DNA of 64,000 nt from an uncultured Ruminiclostridium sp. (GCA_934454635.1 CAKSFR010000005.1:62001-126000); one strand, 5' to 3'; shown: positions 43,880-53,851, counted from the first letter of the stretch. Notes: a model not told the origin generated them from the sequence alone. Made by a program: numbers and translations.

Positions 43880-44727
43880 CGAATATCGGAACGATAAAAG
43901 AGCTTTTTCAGCGCCACGGATTTTCGTTTTCAAAATCGTTGGGGCAGAATTTCCTGATAAATCCGTCTGTCTGCCCCAAAATCGCCGAAATGGGCGGCTG
44001 TAAAAAAGGCGCGGCTGCAATCGAGATAGGAACCGGCATCGGCGTACTTACAAAGGAGCTTGCGGAGCGCTGCGACAAGGTTCTCGCAATCGAAATCGAC
44101 GAGGGACTGAAGCCTATCCTGTCGGAAACGCTCTCAGAGTACGACAATGTAGAGGTCGTTTTCGCGGACGTGATGAAAACCGACCTGAAAAGCCTGATTG
44201 CGGAAAAGCTCGGCGATTTTGACGAAATATACGTCTGCGCGAACCTCCCCTATTATATAACCTCGCCCGTTATAATGCGGCTGCTTGAAGAACGGCTGCC
44301 GATTTTGGCAGTTACGGTAATGGTTCAGAAAGAAGCTGCGGAACGGCTTTGCGCAAAGCCCGGCGAACGCGAATGCGGAGCGGTAACGATCGCGGTGAAC
44401 TATTACAGCACGCCGAAGCTGCTGTTCAGAGTGAACCGAGGCAGCTTCATGCCCTCGCCGAATGTTGACAGCGCGGTCATACGGCTGGACATTTCGCCCG
44501 AGCCAAAGTACAGCGTAAACGACGAGGCTCTATTTTTCCGTCTTGTTCATGCGGCTTTTGCGCAGCGCAGAAAACAGATGATAAACCCGCTTTCCTCCGC
44601 ACTCGGTATCGAAAAGAACGAGCTTGCGAAAATAATGGAACTTTGCGGCGTTAAGGCGACTGCGCGCCCCGAAGAGCTTAAAATGCAGGATTTTGTAAAT
44701 CTCTGCAATACGATTTCCGAAAAATAA
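43870..44727 (+). CDS. rsmA: 16S rRNA (adenine1518/1519-N6) dimethyltransferase
   Basis: KsgA/RsmA. SAM motifs SLGQNFLINPSV, IEIGTGIGVLTKEL and the catalytic NLPYYITSPVIM. 285 residues from the ATG at 43870, 8 nt after GAGGAG; a GTG at 43861 is in frame. Overlaps the U32 gene, pairing a likely tRNA-modifying enzyme with an rRNA-modifying one. Confidence 0.95.
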   Translation: MQLTNIGTIKELFQRHGFSFSKSLGQNFLINPSVCPKIAEMGGCKKGAAAIEIGTGIGVLTKELAERCDKVLAIEIDEGLKPILSETLSEYDNVEVVFADVMKTDLKSLIAEKLGDFDEIYVCANLPYYITSPVIMRLLEERLPILAVTVMVQKEAAERLCAKPGERECGAVTIAVNYYSTPKLLFRVNRGSFMPSPNVDSAVIRLDISPEPKYSVNDEALFFRLVHAAFAQRRKQMINPLSSALGIEKNELAKIMELCGVKATARPEELKMQDFVNLCNTISEK

Positions 44728-44743
44728 ATAGCATATCCCATTC

Positions 44744-44777
44744 TTTGACAAACTTTTTGGCTTCCGCAAGGTATAAT
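44744..44777 (+). promoter_or_regulatory. Spo0A-type promoter of spoIIE (21-bp spacer)
   Basis: TTGACA (44745-44750) and TATAAT (44772-44777) are separated by 21 bp. TTTGACA at 44744-44750 is one base off the 0A box TTCGACA and overlaps the -35. This is the layout known from B. subtilis spoIIE, where Spo0A~P rescues the overlong spacer. Confidence 0.75.
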
Positions 44778-44824
44778 TGAACCAAAAACGGAAGAAATCT
44801 TCCGAAAAGGAAGGACTTGGTTAA

Positions 44825-47095
44825 ATGGAACGAAGCATTGAGATCGATTCCGGATTCAAAGAACGGGATATTGGTTTTTTAAGAGGAATTTTTATGGCGG
44901 GCGGGGCTTTTCTGCTCGGCTGTACAAGCCTTTTCGGCGCGCCCGCGCCTTTTGCCGCTGCATTTTCTGCGGGAATGAGAGGTCTTGAGTGCATTTTTGC
45001 GTTTGTGGGAGCCGTGGTCGGATATACGCTCAGCGGGAGCTTTGAGCAGTCGATACCGTACATAGCGGCTATGGGCGCGCTCACCGCGCTGCGGCTGCTG
45101 CTCGGAAACAGAAGCGGAAAAATCTCCCGCGCGGTGATGTCGGCGGCAACCGCCGCGTGCGTGCTGCTGGCTAACGCTTTTTCCGCAGAAAAGATAAGCG
45201 ACATCATGCTCGCCTGCGGGCTTGGAGTTATAGCGGGCGGCGCGGCGTTCGCCTTTGATGCCGTGCGGACATTTTCGGACAAGCCCGCCGCGCTTACCTC
45301 TCAGCCGTTATTTCCCGTTATCTGCGGAATCCTGTACACCCTGCTCACCGCAGGGTTCGCTTCGCTTTCTGTCGGGATATTCAATCTCGGCGCAGTGGTC
45401 GCTGCCGCCGCAGTGCTGTATTCCTCGGACTATCGCCGCGAAATGCCCGCCGCTGTCGGCATTTTATCTGCCGCAGGTCTGACTGTCGGAAACGTGGGAT
45501 TTTCAACGGCAGCGATAATCCTTGCGTTAGGGTCGCTTGCCGTAACATTTCTCGGCAGATATGGACGACTCACACGAAGCTGCGGACTTTTTTTCGCTGT
45601 GGGACTGGGTATGCTTCTCACCGGCATAAACGAATACACTGCGGTATGCTCTGCTGCGGCGCTTGCTGCGGGCGCTGCGTATGTTCTTATCCCTGAAAGG
45701 TATATTCCCCTTTACCGCAACCGCTGCCCCGCTTCGGTCGCGACCGCCGCCGCGCCTTTTTCCGCGTTCGGAAAAAAGCTTGAGGGCATGGGCGAAGCCG
45801 TAGGCGAGATGAATAAGGCGATCGAACGGACAGCGAAAGCTCTTGATAAGCAGAATATCCATGACGTTTCGCGGATTTATCAGAGCGCAGGCGAGCAGGT
45901 CTGCCGAAGCTGCAAAAACAATATGCAGTGCTGGGGAAGCTATTACAACACGACCAGCGATATTCTCGGAAAAGCGGTAGGCAGTATCCGCAGCGGCGTT
46001 CTTGCGGATGAAACAATGCTCGGCGGACACTTTGAACAGCTTTGTCCATGCCGCCGCGAGCTTGCTCAGGCGCTCAACCGTCAGTACGCCGCTTTCTGTG
46101 CCGCAGAGGCGGCTTCGCGAAAGGTCGGCGAAATGCGCGGCGTTCTCTCGGCGCAGCTTACCGCTACGGGAAAAATGCTCCGCGCAATGTCCGAAGAACT
46201 TTCCGAGGAAAGATTTTATGACACGGGCGCGGCAAATACGGCGGAGCAAGTGCTCAAGGAAAACGGCGTAAAAGATCCGTCTGTTCTGGCAATATGCTCG
46301 GCGGAGGGAATGCTCACGCTCGATATTTACGGCACGGGACTGCCGCACTGCGACCCCGAAGAGCTTTCAACGCGGTTGGCGTTCGCGCTCGGAAAAGAGT
46401 TTGACCCGCCGATGATTCAGGAAAGCGGCGAAAAAGTCCATATCTGCGTTTCCGAACGCTCGCTTTACGACGCGCAGATACGAATATTTCAAAAAAATAA
46501 ATCCGAAAACAGGCAGAACGGGGATTGCTGCGACTGCTTCAACGACGGAAAGGGCAGCGTTTATATGATTCTTTCCGACGGAATGGGCAGCGGCAGCCGC
46601 GCGCGCATCGACAGCGCTTTCGCGTGCAGTATGCTTTCAAGAATGCTGCGCGCGGGGATAGATTTCGGTGCGTCGGTCGAAATGCTTAACACTTCCCTTC
46701 TCGTCAAATCCTCTGACGAAAGCTTCGCCACGCTCGACGTCTGCTGCATAAATCTCTACACGGGGCAGATCTCGCTTTATAAAGCAGGCAGCGCGCAGAC
46801 ATTCGTTCGCTGTGGAAAAGGCTTCACGAAGCTGGACGGAAGCGGACTTCCGCTCGGCGCGGGCATTCCCGCAAGCTGGACGGAAAAAAGCTTTACGGTC
46901 GCTGCGGGTGATGTTGTGATAATGGTCAGCGACGGCGCGGATTTGGACGAAACGTGGCTGGAGCAGATTGTAATGCGCGAACGCAGCGCCGACCTCGACA
47001 GGATAATCGACACTATCGGCGAAGCGCTGAGGCTCAGCGCGCGCAAGGGCGAGGAGGACGACGTTACGGTTATCGGAGTTAAGGTGGTAAAATAA
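44825..47095 (+). CDS. spoIIE: Stage II sporulation protein E (SpoIIE)
   Basis: Membrane PP2C phosphatase that dephosphorylates SpoIIAA and so releases sigma-F in the forespore; also binds FtsZ. N-terminal third (about 20-300) is a string of roughly ten hydrophobic segments; a central domain has CRSCKNNMQCWG; the C-terminal phosphatase shows ILSDGMGSGSRARIDS and MVSDGADLDETWL with metal-binding aspartates. 756 residues, slightly shorter than the B. subtilis protein. GGAAGG site 10 nt upstream of the ATG. Confidence 0.96.
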   Translation: MERSIEIDSGFKERDIGFLRGIFMAGGAFLLGCTSLFGAPAPFAAAFSAGMRGLECIFAFVGAVVGYTLSGSFEQSIPYIAAMGALTALRLLLGNRSGKISRAVMSAATAACVLLANAFSAEKISDIMLACGLGVIAGGAAFAFDAVRTFSDKPAALTSQPLFPVICGILYTLLTAGFASLSVGIFNLGAVVAAAAVLYSSDYRREMPAAVGILSAAGLTVGNVGFSTAAIILALGSLAVTFLGRYGRLTRSCGLFFAVGLGMLLTGINEYTAVCSAAALAAGAAYVLIPERYIPLYRNRCPASVATAAAPFSAFGKKLEGMGEAVGEMNKAIERTAKALDKQNIHDVSRIYQSAGEQVCRSCKNNMQCWGSYYNTTSDILGKAVGSIRSGVLADETMLGGHFEQLCPCRRELAQALNRQYAAFCAAEAASRKVGEMRGVLSAQLTATGKMLRAMSEELSEERFYDTGAANTAEQVLKENGVKDPSVLAICSAEGMLTLDIYGTGLPHCDPEELSTRLAFALGKEFDPPMIQESGEKVHICVSERSLYDAQIRIFQKNKSENRQNGDCCDCFNDGKGSVYMILSDGMGSGSRARIDSAFACSMLSRMLRAGIDFGASVEMLNTSLLVKSSDESFATLDVCCINLYTGQISLYKAGSAQTFVRCGKGFTKLDGSGLPLGAGIPASWTEKSFTVAAGDVVIMVSDGADLDETWLEQIVMRERSADLDRIIDTIGEALRLSARKGEEDDVTVIGVKVVK

Positions 47096-47103
47096 AAAAA
47101 GCT

Positions 47104-47136
47104 TTAAGGATTATTTAATAATTTCCTTGTTATAAT
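47104..47136 (+). promoter_or_regulatory. Possible promoter/operator of the ABC-TCS operon
   Basis: TATAAT at 47131-47136 without a good -35. An imperfect inverted repeat, AAGGATTATT...AATAATTTCCTT, lies at 47106-47128 just upstream and could bind the operon's own response regulator. AAGGAAAGGAG follows as ribosome site. Confidence 0.4.
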
Positions 47137-47165
47137 TAAGACACTACAAGGAAAGGAGCAGCGAT

Positions 47166-49532
47166 ATGTACCTGCGAATACTGAAAAAGGACCTGAAGCG
47201 GAAAAAGACGATGAACGTCATTCTGCTTCTGTTCATCACCCTTGCCGCAATGTTCATGGCGGTAAGTGCAAACAATATCCTTACGGTCATGTCCGGAACA
47301 GACTATTACCTCGATAAGGCGGGAGTCCGCGACTATGTTGCAATAACCCTCGGAGAAAACGGCAATATAAGTTCTATTCTTGACAAAACCGCCGCTGTTA
47401 CGGATTACACCTGCGAAAATCTCACTTATTCAAATAAAGAAAATTTCAAAATAAACGGCGGGACGCTCACGACAGGAAAAAGCAGCACTCTCATTCTCAT
47501 GCCGATAGGCGAAGCAAAGCTCACATATTTTGGTATGGACAACGAACCGCTCGCCGAAGTCGAAAAAGGCTGCGTTTATATATCGGGAAGTCCCGGAGCG
47601 ACAAATGCAGAGATAGGCGACGAAATCACGATCGATCACAACGGCGTTGCAGCAAGCGTGAAGGTTGCCGGATACTGCAAGGACGCGCTGCTCGGCTCAG
47701 ACTTTATGGGAAATACCCGCTTCATAATGAACGACGAGGATTATAAGCCCTTCGCCGAAGATGAAACGCTGAAAAAAGCGTACAGCGGGCGAATTTTCTA
47801 CATAGACGCTAATGATACGGCGATTCTTGAACGAGCGCTTTCCGATTCGGACGGGATTCTTTTCAACGGCGGCAGAGATATTATCAAAATGTGCTACGTC
47901 ATGGAGATGATAGTTGCCGCCATACTGCTTGTTTTCAGCGTCTGCCTAATTTTTATCGCATTTATCGTGCTGCGGTTCACAATCTCGTTCACTCTTGCCG
48001 AGGAGCTTCGTGAAATAGGCGTTATGAAAGCGATAGGCATCCCGAACAGGAAAATCCGCGGACTTTACACGGTAAAATATCTCGTGCTTTCGGTGGTCGG
48101 CTCGGCGGTAGGCTTCGCGCTGAGTATTCCGTTCGGAAAGGTCATGATCGATATTGTTTCCGAAAAAATGGTGCTGGGAAACGACGCGGGGCTGCTTATA
48201 AACGCGATAAGCTGTGTTCTCGTTCTGGTAATCGTCCTGCTTTTCAGTTACGGCTGCACACGGCGGGTAAAAAAATCCTCCCCGCTCGACGCGATAAGAA
48301 GCGGTCAAACGGGCGAACGCTTCCGAAAGAAAAGTCCGCTTCATTTAAGCAGGAGCAGACTTTCCGCCTGCGGATTTACCGCGCTTAACGACGTTTTAAG
48401 CAGTCCGAAAAGATTCGCCGCGCTTATCGTCACTTTCGCGCTGAGCCTTTGCATTGTGCTTACGCTTGCGGTAACCGCCGATACGCTCCAAAGCGACTCG
48501 CTCGCAACTCTTTTCGGCACGACAAGAAGCGATCTATATCTTTCAAACTCCGCCGAATTTATGAAATGTATGAGCGAAAACGGAAAAGAAAAGCTTCTCG
48601 GCGTATTGCGGGACATGGAAAACGTTCTTGCCGAAAACGATATGCCCGCGAAGTGTCACATAGAGGTTCAGTACCGTCTTTCGGCCTCGCACGGCGACAA
48701 TACGATAAAAACCGTTGTTCAGCAGGGCGTCGGCGCAGTAACGTGCGACGAATACGAATATCTTGAGGGCACCGCTCCGCAGAACGACGGCGAGATAGCC
48801 GTAACGCGGCAGACCGCCGAAAAGCTTGGCGCAGCTATCGGTGATACGGTAACGCTGGCAAGCGCCGAGAGTGAAACACAGTACATAATAACCGCGTATT
48901 TTCAGACAATGAACAACCTCGGCGACTGCATACGTCTTTATCAGGACGTTGACCTTTATGGCTCGCAGATAGGCTCGGGGCTGGAATTTCAAATTGATTT
49001 CACCGATAACCCGGACGAAAAAACAATAGCCGAAAGAAAAGAAGCCATAGCTGAGCTGTTTCCCGATGATAAAATAAAAACACCTGCGGAATTTTCCTCG
49101 GAATGCACGGGCGTAGGCGACACGATACTTAATATTAAAAACTTTATTCTTTTTATTTCACTTGCGATAACCGCTCTCGTCGCCGTGCTTATGGAACGCT
49201 CGTTCGTCGCGAAAGAAAAGGCGGAGATCGCAATGCTCAAGGCGGTCGGATTCACAAGCCGCGCCGTAATAAAAATCCACACGCTCAGATTTGCCGCCGT
49301 CGGGATAATATCCTCTGTACTCGGTATAATTCTCACGATTCCGATAGTTGAATTTGCAATAACTCCGCTTTTCTCCATGATGGGCGCAGGAAAAATAACG
49401 TTCAGGATAAATCCGCTTGAAATTTGTCTTATTTACCCGATTATTGTCCTTGCGACAACGCTTGTGAGCGCGTTTTTAACCGCCCAGTACACAAGAACTA
49501 TTCACTCGTCCGATACAGCCAACATTGAATAA
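47166..49532 (+). CDS. ABC transporter permease, FtsX/MacB type
   Basis: 788 residues with one membrane segment near 17-36, an extracellular domain of about 200 residues, three segments (about 240-370) forming the first FtsX domain, a segment near 418-440, a second extracellular domain, and three final segments. This is the layout of large peptide/bacitracin-type export or sensing permeases of Firmicutes. Cytoplasmic coupling region EELREIGVMKAIGIPNRKIRG is repeated as KAEIAMLKAVGFTSRAVIK. First gene of permease-ATPase-regulator-kinase. Confidence 0.88.
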   Translation: MYLRILKKDLKRKKTMNVILLLFITLAAMFMAVSANNILTVMSGTDYYLDKAGVRDYVAITLGENGNISSILDKTAAVTDYTCENLTYSNKENFKINGGTLTTGKSSTLILMPIGEAKLTYFGMDNEPLAEVEKGCVYISGSPGATNAEIGDEITIDHNGVAASVKVAGYCKDALLGSDFMGNTRFIMNDEDYKPFAEDETLKKAYSGRIFYIDANDTAILERALSDSDGILFNGGRDIIKMCYVMEMIVAAILLVFSVCLIFIAFIVLRFTISFTLAEELREIGVMKAIGIPNRKIRGLYTVKYLVLSVVGSAVGFALSIPFGKVMIDIVSEKMVLGNDAGLLINAISCVLVLVIVLLFSYGCTRRVKKSSPLDAIRSGQTGERFRKKSPLHLSRSRLSACGFTALNDVLSSPKRFAALIVTFALSLCIVLTLAVTADTLQSDSLATLFGTTRSDLYLSNSAEFMKCMSENGKEKLLGVLRDMENVLAENDMPAKCHIEVQYRLSASHGDNTIKTVVQQGVGAVTCDEYEYLEGTAPQNDGEIAVTRQTAEKLGAAIGDTVTLASAESETQYIITAYFQTMNNLGDCIRLYQDVDLYGSQIGSGLEFQIDFTDNPDEKTIAERKEAIAELFPDDKIKTPAEFSSECTGVGDTILNIKNFILFISLAITALVAVLMERSFVAKEKAEIAMLKAVGFTSRAVIKIHTLRFAAVGIISSVLGIILTIPIVEFAITPLFSMMGAGKITFRINPLEICLIYPIIVLATTLVSAFLTAQYTRTIHSSDTANIE

Positions 49533-49543
49533 GGAGATACGCC

Positions 49544-50308
49544 ATGAATATACTTGAAGTTAAAAGCCTCTGCAAAACTTATATTGTCGATAAACGTCAG
49601 AATAACGTGCTTAAAAATATAAATTTCAATATAGAAAGCGGCGAAATGGTCGCCGTAATGGGACCGTCGGGTTCGGGAAAATCCACTCTGCTGTACACCG
49701 TTTCGGGAATGGACAGAGCGACCGCGGGAAGCGTGCTTTTCGATGGGAAAAACATTGCCAAAATGGACGAAAAAGAGCTTTCGGCGCTGCGGCTCGATGA
49801 TATGGGCTTTATTTTTCAGCAGATGTATATGCTCAAAAACCTCACTATTCTCGATAACATAATCTTCCCCGCCTGCCAGTCGGAAAAGGTAAAGGAAACG
49901 CGCCGTGAAATCACCGAACGCGGTCAGGCGCTCATGCGCCGCCTCGGGATAATCGAAATTGCCGATAACGACATAAACGAGGTTTCGGGCGGGCAGCTCC
50001 AGCGCGCGTGCATCTGCCGAAGCATGATAAATAACCCGAAAATGATATTCGCGGACGAACCCACAGGCGCGCTCAACCGCACGTCCTCGGAGGAAGTCAT
50101 GGAGGAGCTTGCGAAGCTGAACGCCGACGGCACGACCATAATGCTCGTAACGCACGACGTGAAGGTCGCGGCGAAATGCACAAGAGTTCTTTTTATAGTT
50201 GACGGAAATATAAAAGGCGAGTATAATTTAGGTAAGAACGAAAGCGCTTCGGCGCTGCGCGAACGCGAACGCACTCTTAACAACTGGCTTCTCGAAATGG
50301 GCTGGTAA
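49544..50308 (+). CDS. ABC transporter ATP-binding protein (MacB/LolD-like)
   Basis: 254-residue ATPase partnering the permease just upstream. Walker A GPSGSGKST near 44-52, Q-loop IFQQMYML, signature VSGGQLQRACI, Walker B MIFADEPTGAL, H-loop LVTHD. AAGGAG site, 11-nt gap from the permease. Confidence 0.94.
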   Translation: MNILEVKSLCKTYIVDKRQNNVLKNINFNIESGEMVAVMGPSGSGKSTLLYTVSGMDRATAGSVLFDGKNIAKMDEKELSALRLDDMGFIFQQMYMLKNLTILDNIIFPACQSEKVKETRREITERGQALMRRLGIIEIADNDINEVSGGQLQRACICRSMINNPKMIFADEPTGALNRTSSEEVMEELAKLNADGTTIMLVTHDVKVAAKCTRVLFIVDGNIKGEYNLGKNESASALRERERTLNNWLLEMGW

Positions 50309-50330
50309 CCGCCGCCCGAAAGGAACTGCT

Positions 50331-51002
50331 ATGACCGATATTCTTATCGTTGAAGATAATAAGGAGCTGGCGGAACTGCTCTGTGATTTTCTACGCTCCG
50401 AAAATTACACGGTTTCCGTCGCCGAGAGCGGCGAAAAAGCCTTGTCCCTGTATGAAAAATACGGGGCAAGGCTTATCGTGCTCGATATAATGCTGCCGGG
50501 GATCGACGGCTTTTACGTCTGCAAAAAAATCCGCGAGGAAAGCGACGCGCCGATACTTATTGTGAGCGCGAAAACCGAAAAAGAGGACAAGCTGAACGGG
50601 CTTATCCTAGGCGCAGACGACTACATAGAAAAGCCGTACGACATCGACATTATGCTTGCGAAAATAAGCGGAATTTTTAAGCGCAGATATTCGCTCGACG
50701 AGATGACCGACGGCGACCTGCGCATAAACAAGGCGACGCGAACGGTTTATCGCGGCGATTCTCCGCTGGAGCTTACCGCAAAGGAATTTGAACTGCTCAC
50801 GCTGCTTGTTGAAAATAAGGGAAGAACGCTCAGCAAGGAGTATATTTTCAATCGAATATGGGGCAGCGACAGCCTTTCGGAGCAGCAAACGCTTACCGTT
50901 CACATAAAATGGCTGCGCAGAAAAATAGAAAACGACCCGAAAAATCCACAGAGAATAGAAACCGTCTGGGGCGTGGGGTATAAGTATAATGAAGAGATTT
51001 GA
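50331..51002 (+). CDS. OmpR-family response regulator
   Basis: 223 residues: receiver domain with VEDNKELAELL, phospho-acceptor Asp in LIVLDIMLPG (about 52), Lys in KPYD, and a C-terminal winged helix (LTAKEFELLTLLVENKGRTL, VWGVGYKY). Likely controls the adjacent transporter operon. Its last 14 nt overlap the kinase. Confidence 0.95.
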   Translation: MTDILIVEDNKELAELLCDFLRSENYTVSVAESGEKALSLYEKYGARLIVLDIMLPGIDGFYVCKKIREESDAPILIVSAKTEKEDKLNGLILGADDYIEKPYDIDIMLAKISGIFKRRYSLDEMTDGDLRINKATRTVYRGDSPLELTAKEFELLTLLVENKGRTLSKEYIFNRIWGSDSLSEQQTLTVHIKWLRRKIENDPKNPQRIETVWGVGYKYNEEI

Positions 51003-52218
51003 CTGCATTTTGGCGGGGGTCGCTGCCGTTATTTTTTTCATATTCGCTACCGCGAATATTGTACTGCTGCGTGCTCCGAACGAAAGCTCGGACCGAACGT
51101 ACCGCGTTGAAATTGAACGGCTCACCCGTGAAATTGAACAAAACGGCGCGGATAGCATTGACCTTTCGGAGTGCAGGTACGTCACGCACATCGAAAAAAC
51201 AGACGGCGAATTTTATGTACCTGAAAGCGATTTCGCAGTGCGCGAGATAAACGGAACGCTGTACCGCTTCGATTATACCGCCGCACGCGCCGATAATACT
51301 CCCGAAATTGTCACTGTCAACATTGCTTTGGGCGCAATGGCTCTGCTTAACCTTGCGGTAATGCTGTTTATAAGGCGGAACATCATAAAGCCGTTCAACG
51401 CGCTTTCCGAAGTCCCTTACGAGCTTTCAAAAGGCAATCTCACCGCGGCGGTAAAGGAAAGCGGCAGCCGCTTTTTCGGACGCTTCAACTGGGGAATGGA
51501 TTTGCTCCGTGAAAATCTCGAACAGCAAAAAATGCGTGAGCTTGAGCTTCAGAAAGAGCGCCGAACGCTGCTTTTATCGCTTTCTCACGACCTAAAAACG
51601 CCGCTCTCGGCAATAAAGCTATATTCAAAAGCACTCTCAAAGGGGCTGTATCCCGACCCGAAAAAACAAGCCGAGATTGCCGACAGCATTAACGAAAAAG
51701 CGGACGAGATCGAAGGCTATATTTCGCGGATAATTGCCGCTTCAAGAGAAGATTTTTTCACAATAGACGTGAATATCGGCGAGTTCTATCTATCCGAGCT
51801 TGTTGAAAAGATAAGCGGATATTACAGCGAAAAGCTGCGGCTTATCAGCACGGATTTTGCCGTCGGAAGCTACGAAAACTGCATATTGCGCGGCGATATC
51901 GATCGAAGTGTTGAGGTTATCCAGAACATTATGGAAAACGCGTTGAAATACGGCGACGGAAAGAGCATTTCGCTTGAATTTTCACAGGAGGACGGCTGCG
52001 TTCTAATCACAGTCGTAAACAGCGGCTCTTCCCTTTCAGATACGGAACTGCCGCATATTTTCGAAAGCTTTTGGCGCGCTTCAAACGCCGCAAATACGCC
52101 CGGAAGCGGACTTGGATTATATATCTGCCGACAGATAATGCATAAAATGAACGGTGAAATATTTGCCGAAATTCGCGGTGGGGAAATGAGCGTGACGACC
52201 GTTTTTCCGAAAGCATAA
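50989..52218 (+). CDS. Sensor histidine kinase
   Basis: 409 residues with two membrane segments (about 7-24 and 106-126) enclosing an extracytoplasmic sensor of about 80 residues, a short HAMP-like linker, H-box LSLSHDLKTPLSAIKLY with His near 199, N-box MENALKYGDG and G-box GSGLGLYIC. The sizeable sensor loop differs from Bce-type intramembrane kinases, so it may sense its ligand directly. It ends back to back with sigE; the two stop codons abut. Confidence 0.94.
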   Translation: MKRFDCILAGVAAVIFFIFATANIVLLRAPNESSDRTYRVEIERLTREIEQNGADSIDLSECRYVTHIEKTDGEFYVPESDFAVREINGTLYRFDYTAARADNTPEIVTVNIALGAMALLNLAVMLFIRRNIIKPFNALSEVPYELSKGNLTAAVKESGSRFFGRFNWGMDLLRENLEQQKMRELELQKERRTLLLSLSHDLKTPLSAIKLYSKALSKGLYPDPKKQAEIADSINEKADEIEGYISRIIAASREDFFTIDVNIGEFYLSELVEKISGYYSEKLRLISTDFAVGSYENCILRGDIDRSVEVIQNIMENALKYGDGKSISLEFSQEDGCVLITVVNSGSSLSDTELPHIFESFWRASNAANTPGSGLGLYICRQIMHKMNGEIFAEIRGGEMSVTTVFPKA

Positions 52219-52944
52219 TCACGTTATCTTTTCAAGTTCCCTGCGCAGCCGCTTTATTATGCGCTTTTCAAGCCGCGATATATAGCTCTGCGATATGCCT
52301 ATAAGGTCAGCGACCTCCTTTTGCGTAAGCTCCTTTCCATCCACAAGCCCGAACCTTTTTTCCATAATAAACCGCTCGCGCGGCGGGAGTTTCGCAATCG
52401 AATCCAACAGCAGTCTGCGCTCCGCCTCGTTTTCGATATTTTCGTTCACTATGTCGGTATCTGTTCCGAGAACGTCCGAGAGCAGCAGCTCGTTGCCGTC
52501 CCAGTCGATATTCAGCGGTTCTTCTATTGAAATTTCACTTTTATACTGGTTGGATTTTCGCAGAAACATCAGTATCTCGTTTTCTATACAGCGTGAAGCG
52601 TAAGTCGCAAGCTTAATGTTCTTGTCGGGGCTGAACGTATTGACCGCTTTTATCAGCCCGATAGTGCCTATCGAGATGAGATCCTCCATACCGATACCTG
52701 TTGCCTCGAATTTCTTCGCAATATATACAACAAGCCGCAGATTATGTACGATAAGCATATCCCTGCCCTTTGAAAAATCGGTTTTCAGCAGCGCGAACGC
52801 GGTCTCCTCCTCCTCCCTCGTAAGCGGCGGAGGCAGATTGTCCGCCCCGTTGATATAATAGATACCGAGCGGTTTTTCCTTTCTTAATATCCGCTCAAGT
52901 ATCGCCGAAAATCGTTCCGTTACCGTTTGCATTGTCAGATCCAT
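52219..52944 (-). CDS. sigE: Sporulation sigma factor SigE (pro-sigma-E)
   Basis: Mother-cell sigma factor. N-terminal pro-sequence region ends near [16 protein letters not shown], followed by region 2 ([30 protein letters not shown]) and region 4 ([20 protein letters not shown]). The core [18 protein letters not shown] is nearly identical to B. subtilis SigE. 241 residues from the ATG at 52944, but AAAGGA abuts that codon; the ATG at 52932 is a possible start. Co-transcribed with spoIIGA, whose product matures it. Confidence 0.97.
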   Translation of the reverse strand: MDLTMQTVTERFSAILERILRKEKPLGIYYINGADNLPPPLTREEEETAFALLKTDFSKGRDMLIVHNLRLVVYIAKKFEATGIGMEDLISIGTIGLIKAVNTFSPDKNIKLATYASRCIENEILMFLRKSNQYKSEISIEEPLNIDWDGNELLLSDVLGTDTDIVNENIENEAERRLLLDSIAKLPPRERFIMEKRFGLVDGKELTQKEVADLIGISQSYISRLEKRIIKRLRRELEKIT

Positions 52945-52952
52945 TCCTTTCG

Positions 52953-53765
52953 CTATATCAATATTTTCGGATTAAACACGGCTTCAAATTCCTCGTTTTT
53001 CATTGCGGTATCGCTCACGCCTATAAGTGCGTCAACATCTTTTCCGCCAACTGTCACCTCGTCCGCACGAAAAGCCGCAATTATCCCCGACCCGTCTATC
53101 GTTGAATACGGAATAAGCCGTACTCCGGGAGGCGGGTCGCTTTGCGCGCGTTCGATTCCCGGCGGTGCAAGCCCGCTGATCGACGAAAGCCTGCACACGA
53201 TCACCGGCAGTCCCGTAAAAAAATCGCGGAGAGTATTTCCGCTGTCCTGAAAGGCGTTGAGCCGCACGGTTTTTCCGTTGTTTTTTATTTCAAGCGGCAC
53301 GCTTCCGTCCGAACCGGGCTTATCCAGAATACGGCGGAACAGAGAGATTAACAGATATGCCGCCGTTGTTGAAAAAATAAGGGTCAGCACAGATACGTCC
53401 AGGTAAACAAAGCCGCCGACCTCGGCAAAAAAACTGTTCCCCGTCAGCTCTCTGAGTCCTGTCACAGCCCCGCAAAGCAACAGACTTACCGCAAACGAAA
53501 CAAAGCTCTGCAAAAGCAGCCGCTTTATCCCCGAAAAGCCGAAAGCCGTTATCACGGGCAGAACCGTAAGCACACAGCGCAGCGGTATCGCAGCCCAGAA
53601 CGGAAGCGCGAAAACCGCCGCTGCGGAAGTTATACCGCCTATCACAGCCGCGGCGATGAGCCGCCCCGTTTTTAGCCGCGCGTGAAGCAGTCCCGCCGAC
53701 GCACGAAGCACAAAGTAAGTGATATAAAAATTCACAACAATAAGTACGTCTATGTAAACAGTCAT
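52953..53765 (-). CDS. spoIIGA: Sigma-E processing peptidase SpoIIGA
   Basis: Membrane aspartic protease that cleaves pro-sigma-E on a signal from the forespore. From the ATG at 53765 ([13 protein letters not shown]), 270 residues: about five membrane segments in the first half, then a protease domain with [15 protein letters not shown] carrying the catalytic Asp and VIVCRLSSI, and [16 protein letters not shown]. Nine bases separate it from sigE. Confidence 0.93.
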   Translation of the reverse strand: MTVYIDVLIVVNFYITYFVLRASAGLLHARLKTGRLIAAAVIGGITSAAAVFALPFWAAIPLRCVLTVLPVITAFGFSGIKRLLLQSFVSFAVSLLLCGAVTGLRELTGNSFFAEVGGFVYLDVSVLTLIFSTTAAYLLISLFRRILDKPGSDGSVPLEIKNNGKTVRLNAFQDSGNTLRDFFTGLPVIVCRLSSISGLAPPGIERAQSDPPPGVRLIPYSTIDGSGIIAAFRADEVTVGGKDVDALIGVSDTAMKNEEFEAVFNPKILI

Positions 53766-53784
53766 AGTTTTATCACCGCTTACA

Positions 53785-53851
53785 ATTATACCTCGGCGGC
53801 GCTGAAAAAAATGTCGATAACGCCGCGCGGAAAAGAAAAAAGATTGACGAA
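53785..53851 (-). promoter_or_regulatory. Spo0A-type promoter of spoIIGA-sigE (21-bp spacer) with two 0A boxes
   Basis: On the minus strand TCGACA (53812-53817) and TATAAT (53785-53790) are 21 bp apart. The -35 overlaps ATCGACA, one base off the 0A box TTCGACA. A second, perfect box (TGACGAA, plus strand, 53845-53851) lies upstream, overlapping the -35 of the divergent gene. Same architecture as B. subtilis spoIIG. Confidence 0.78.
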
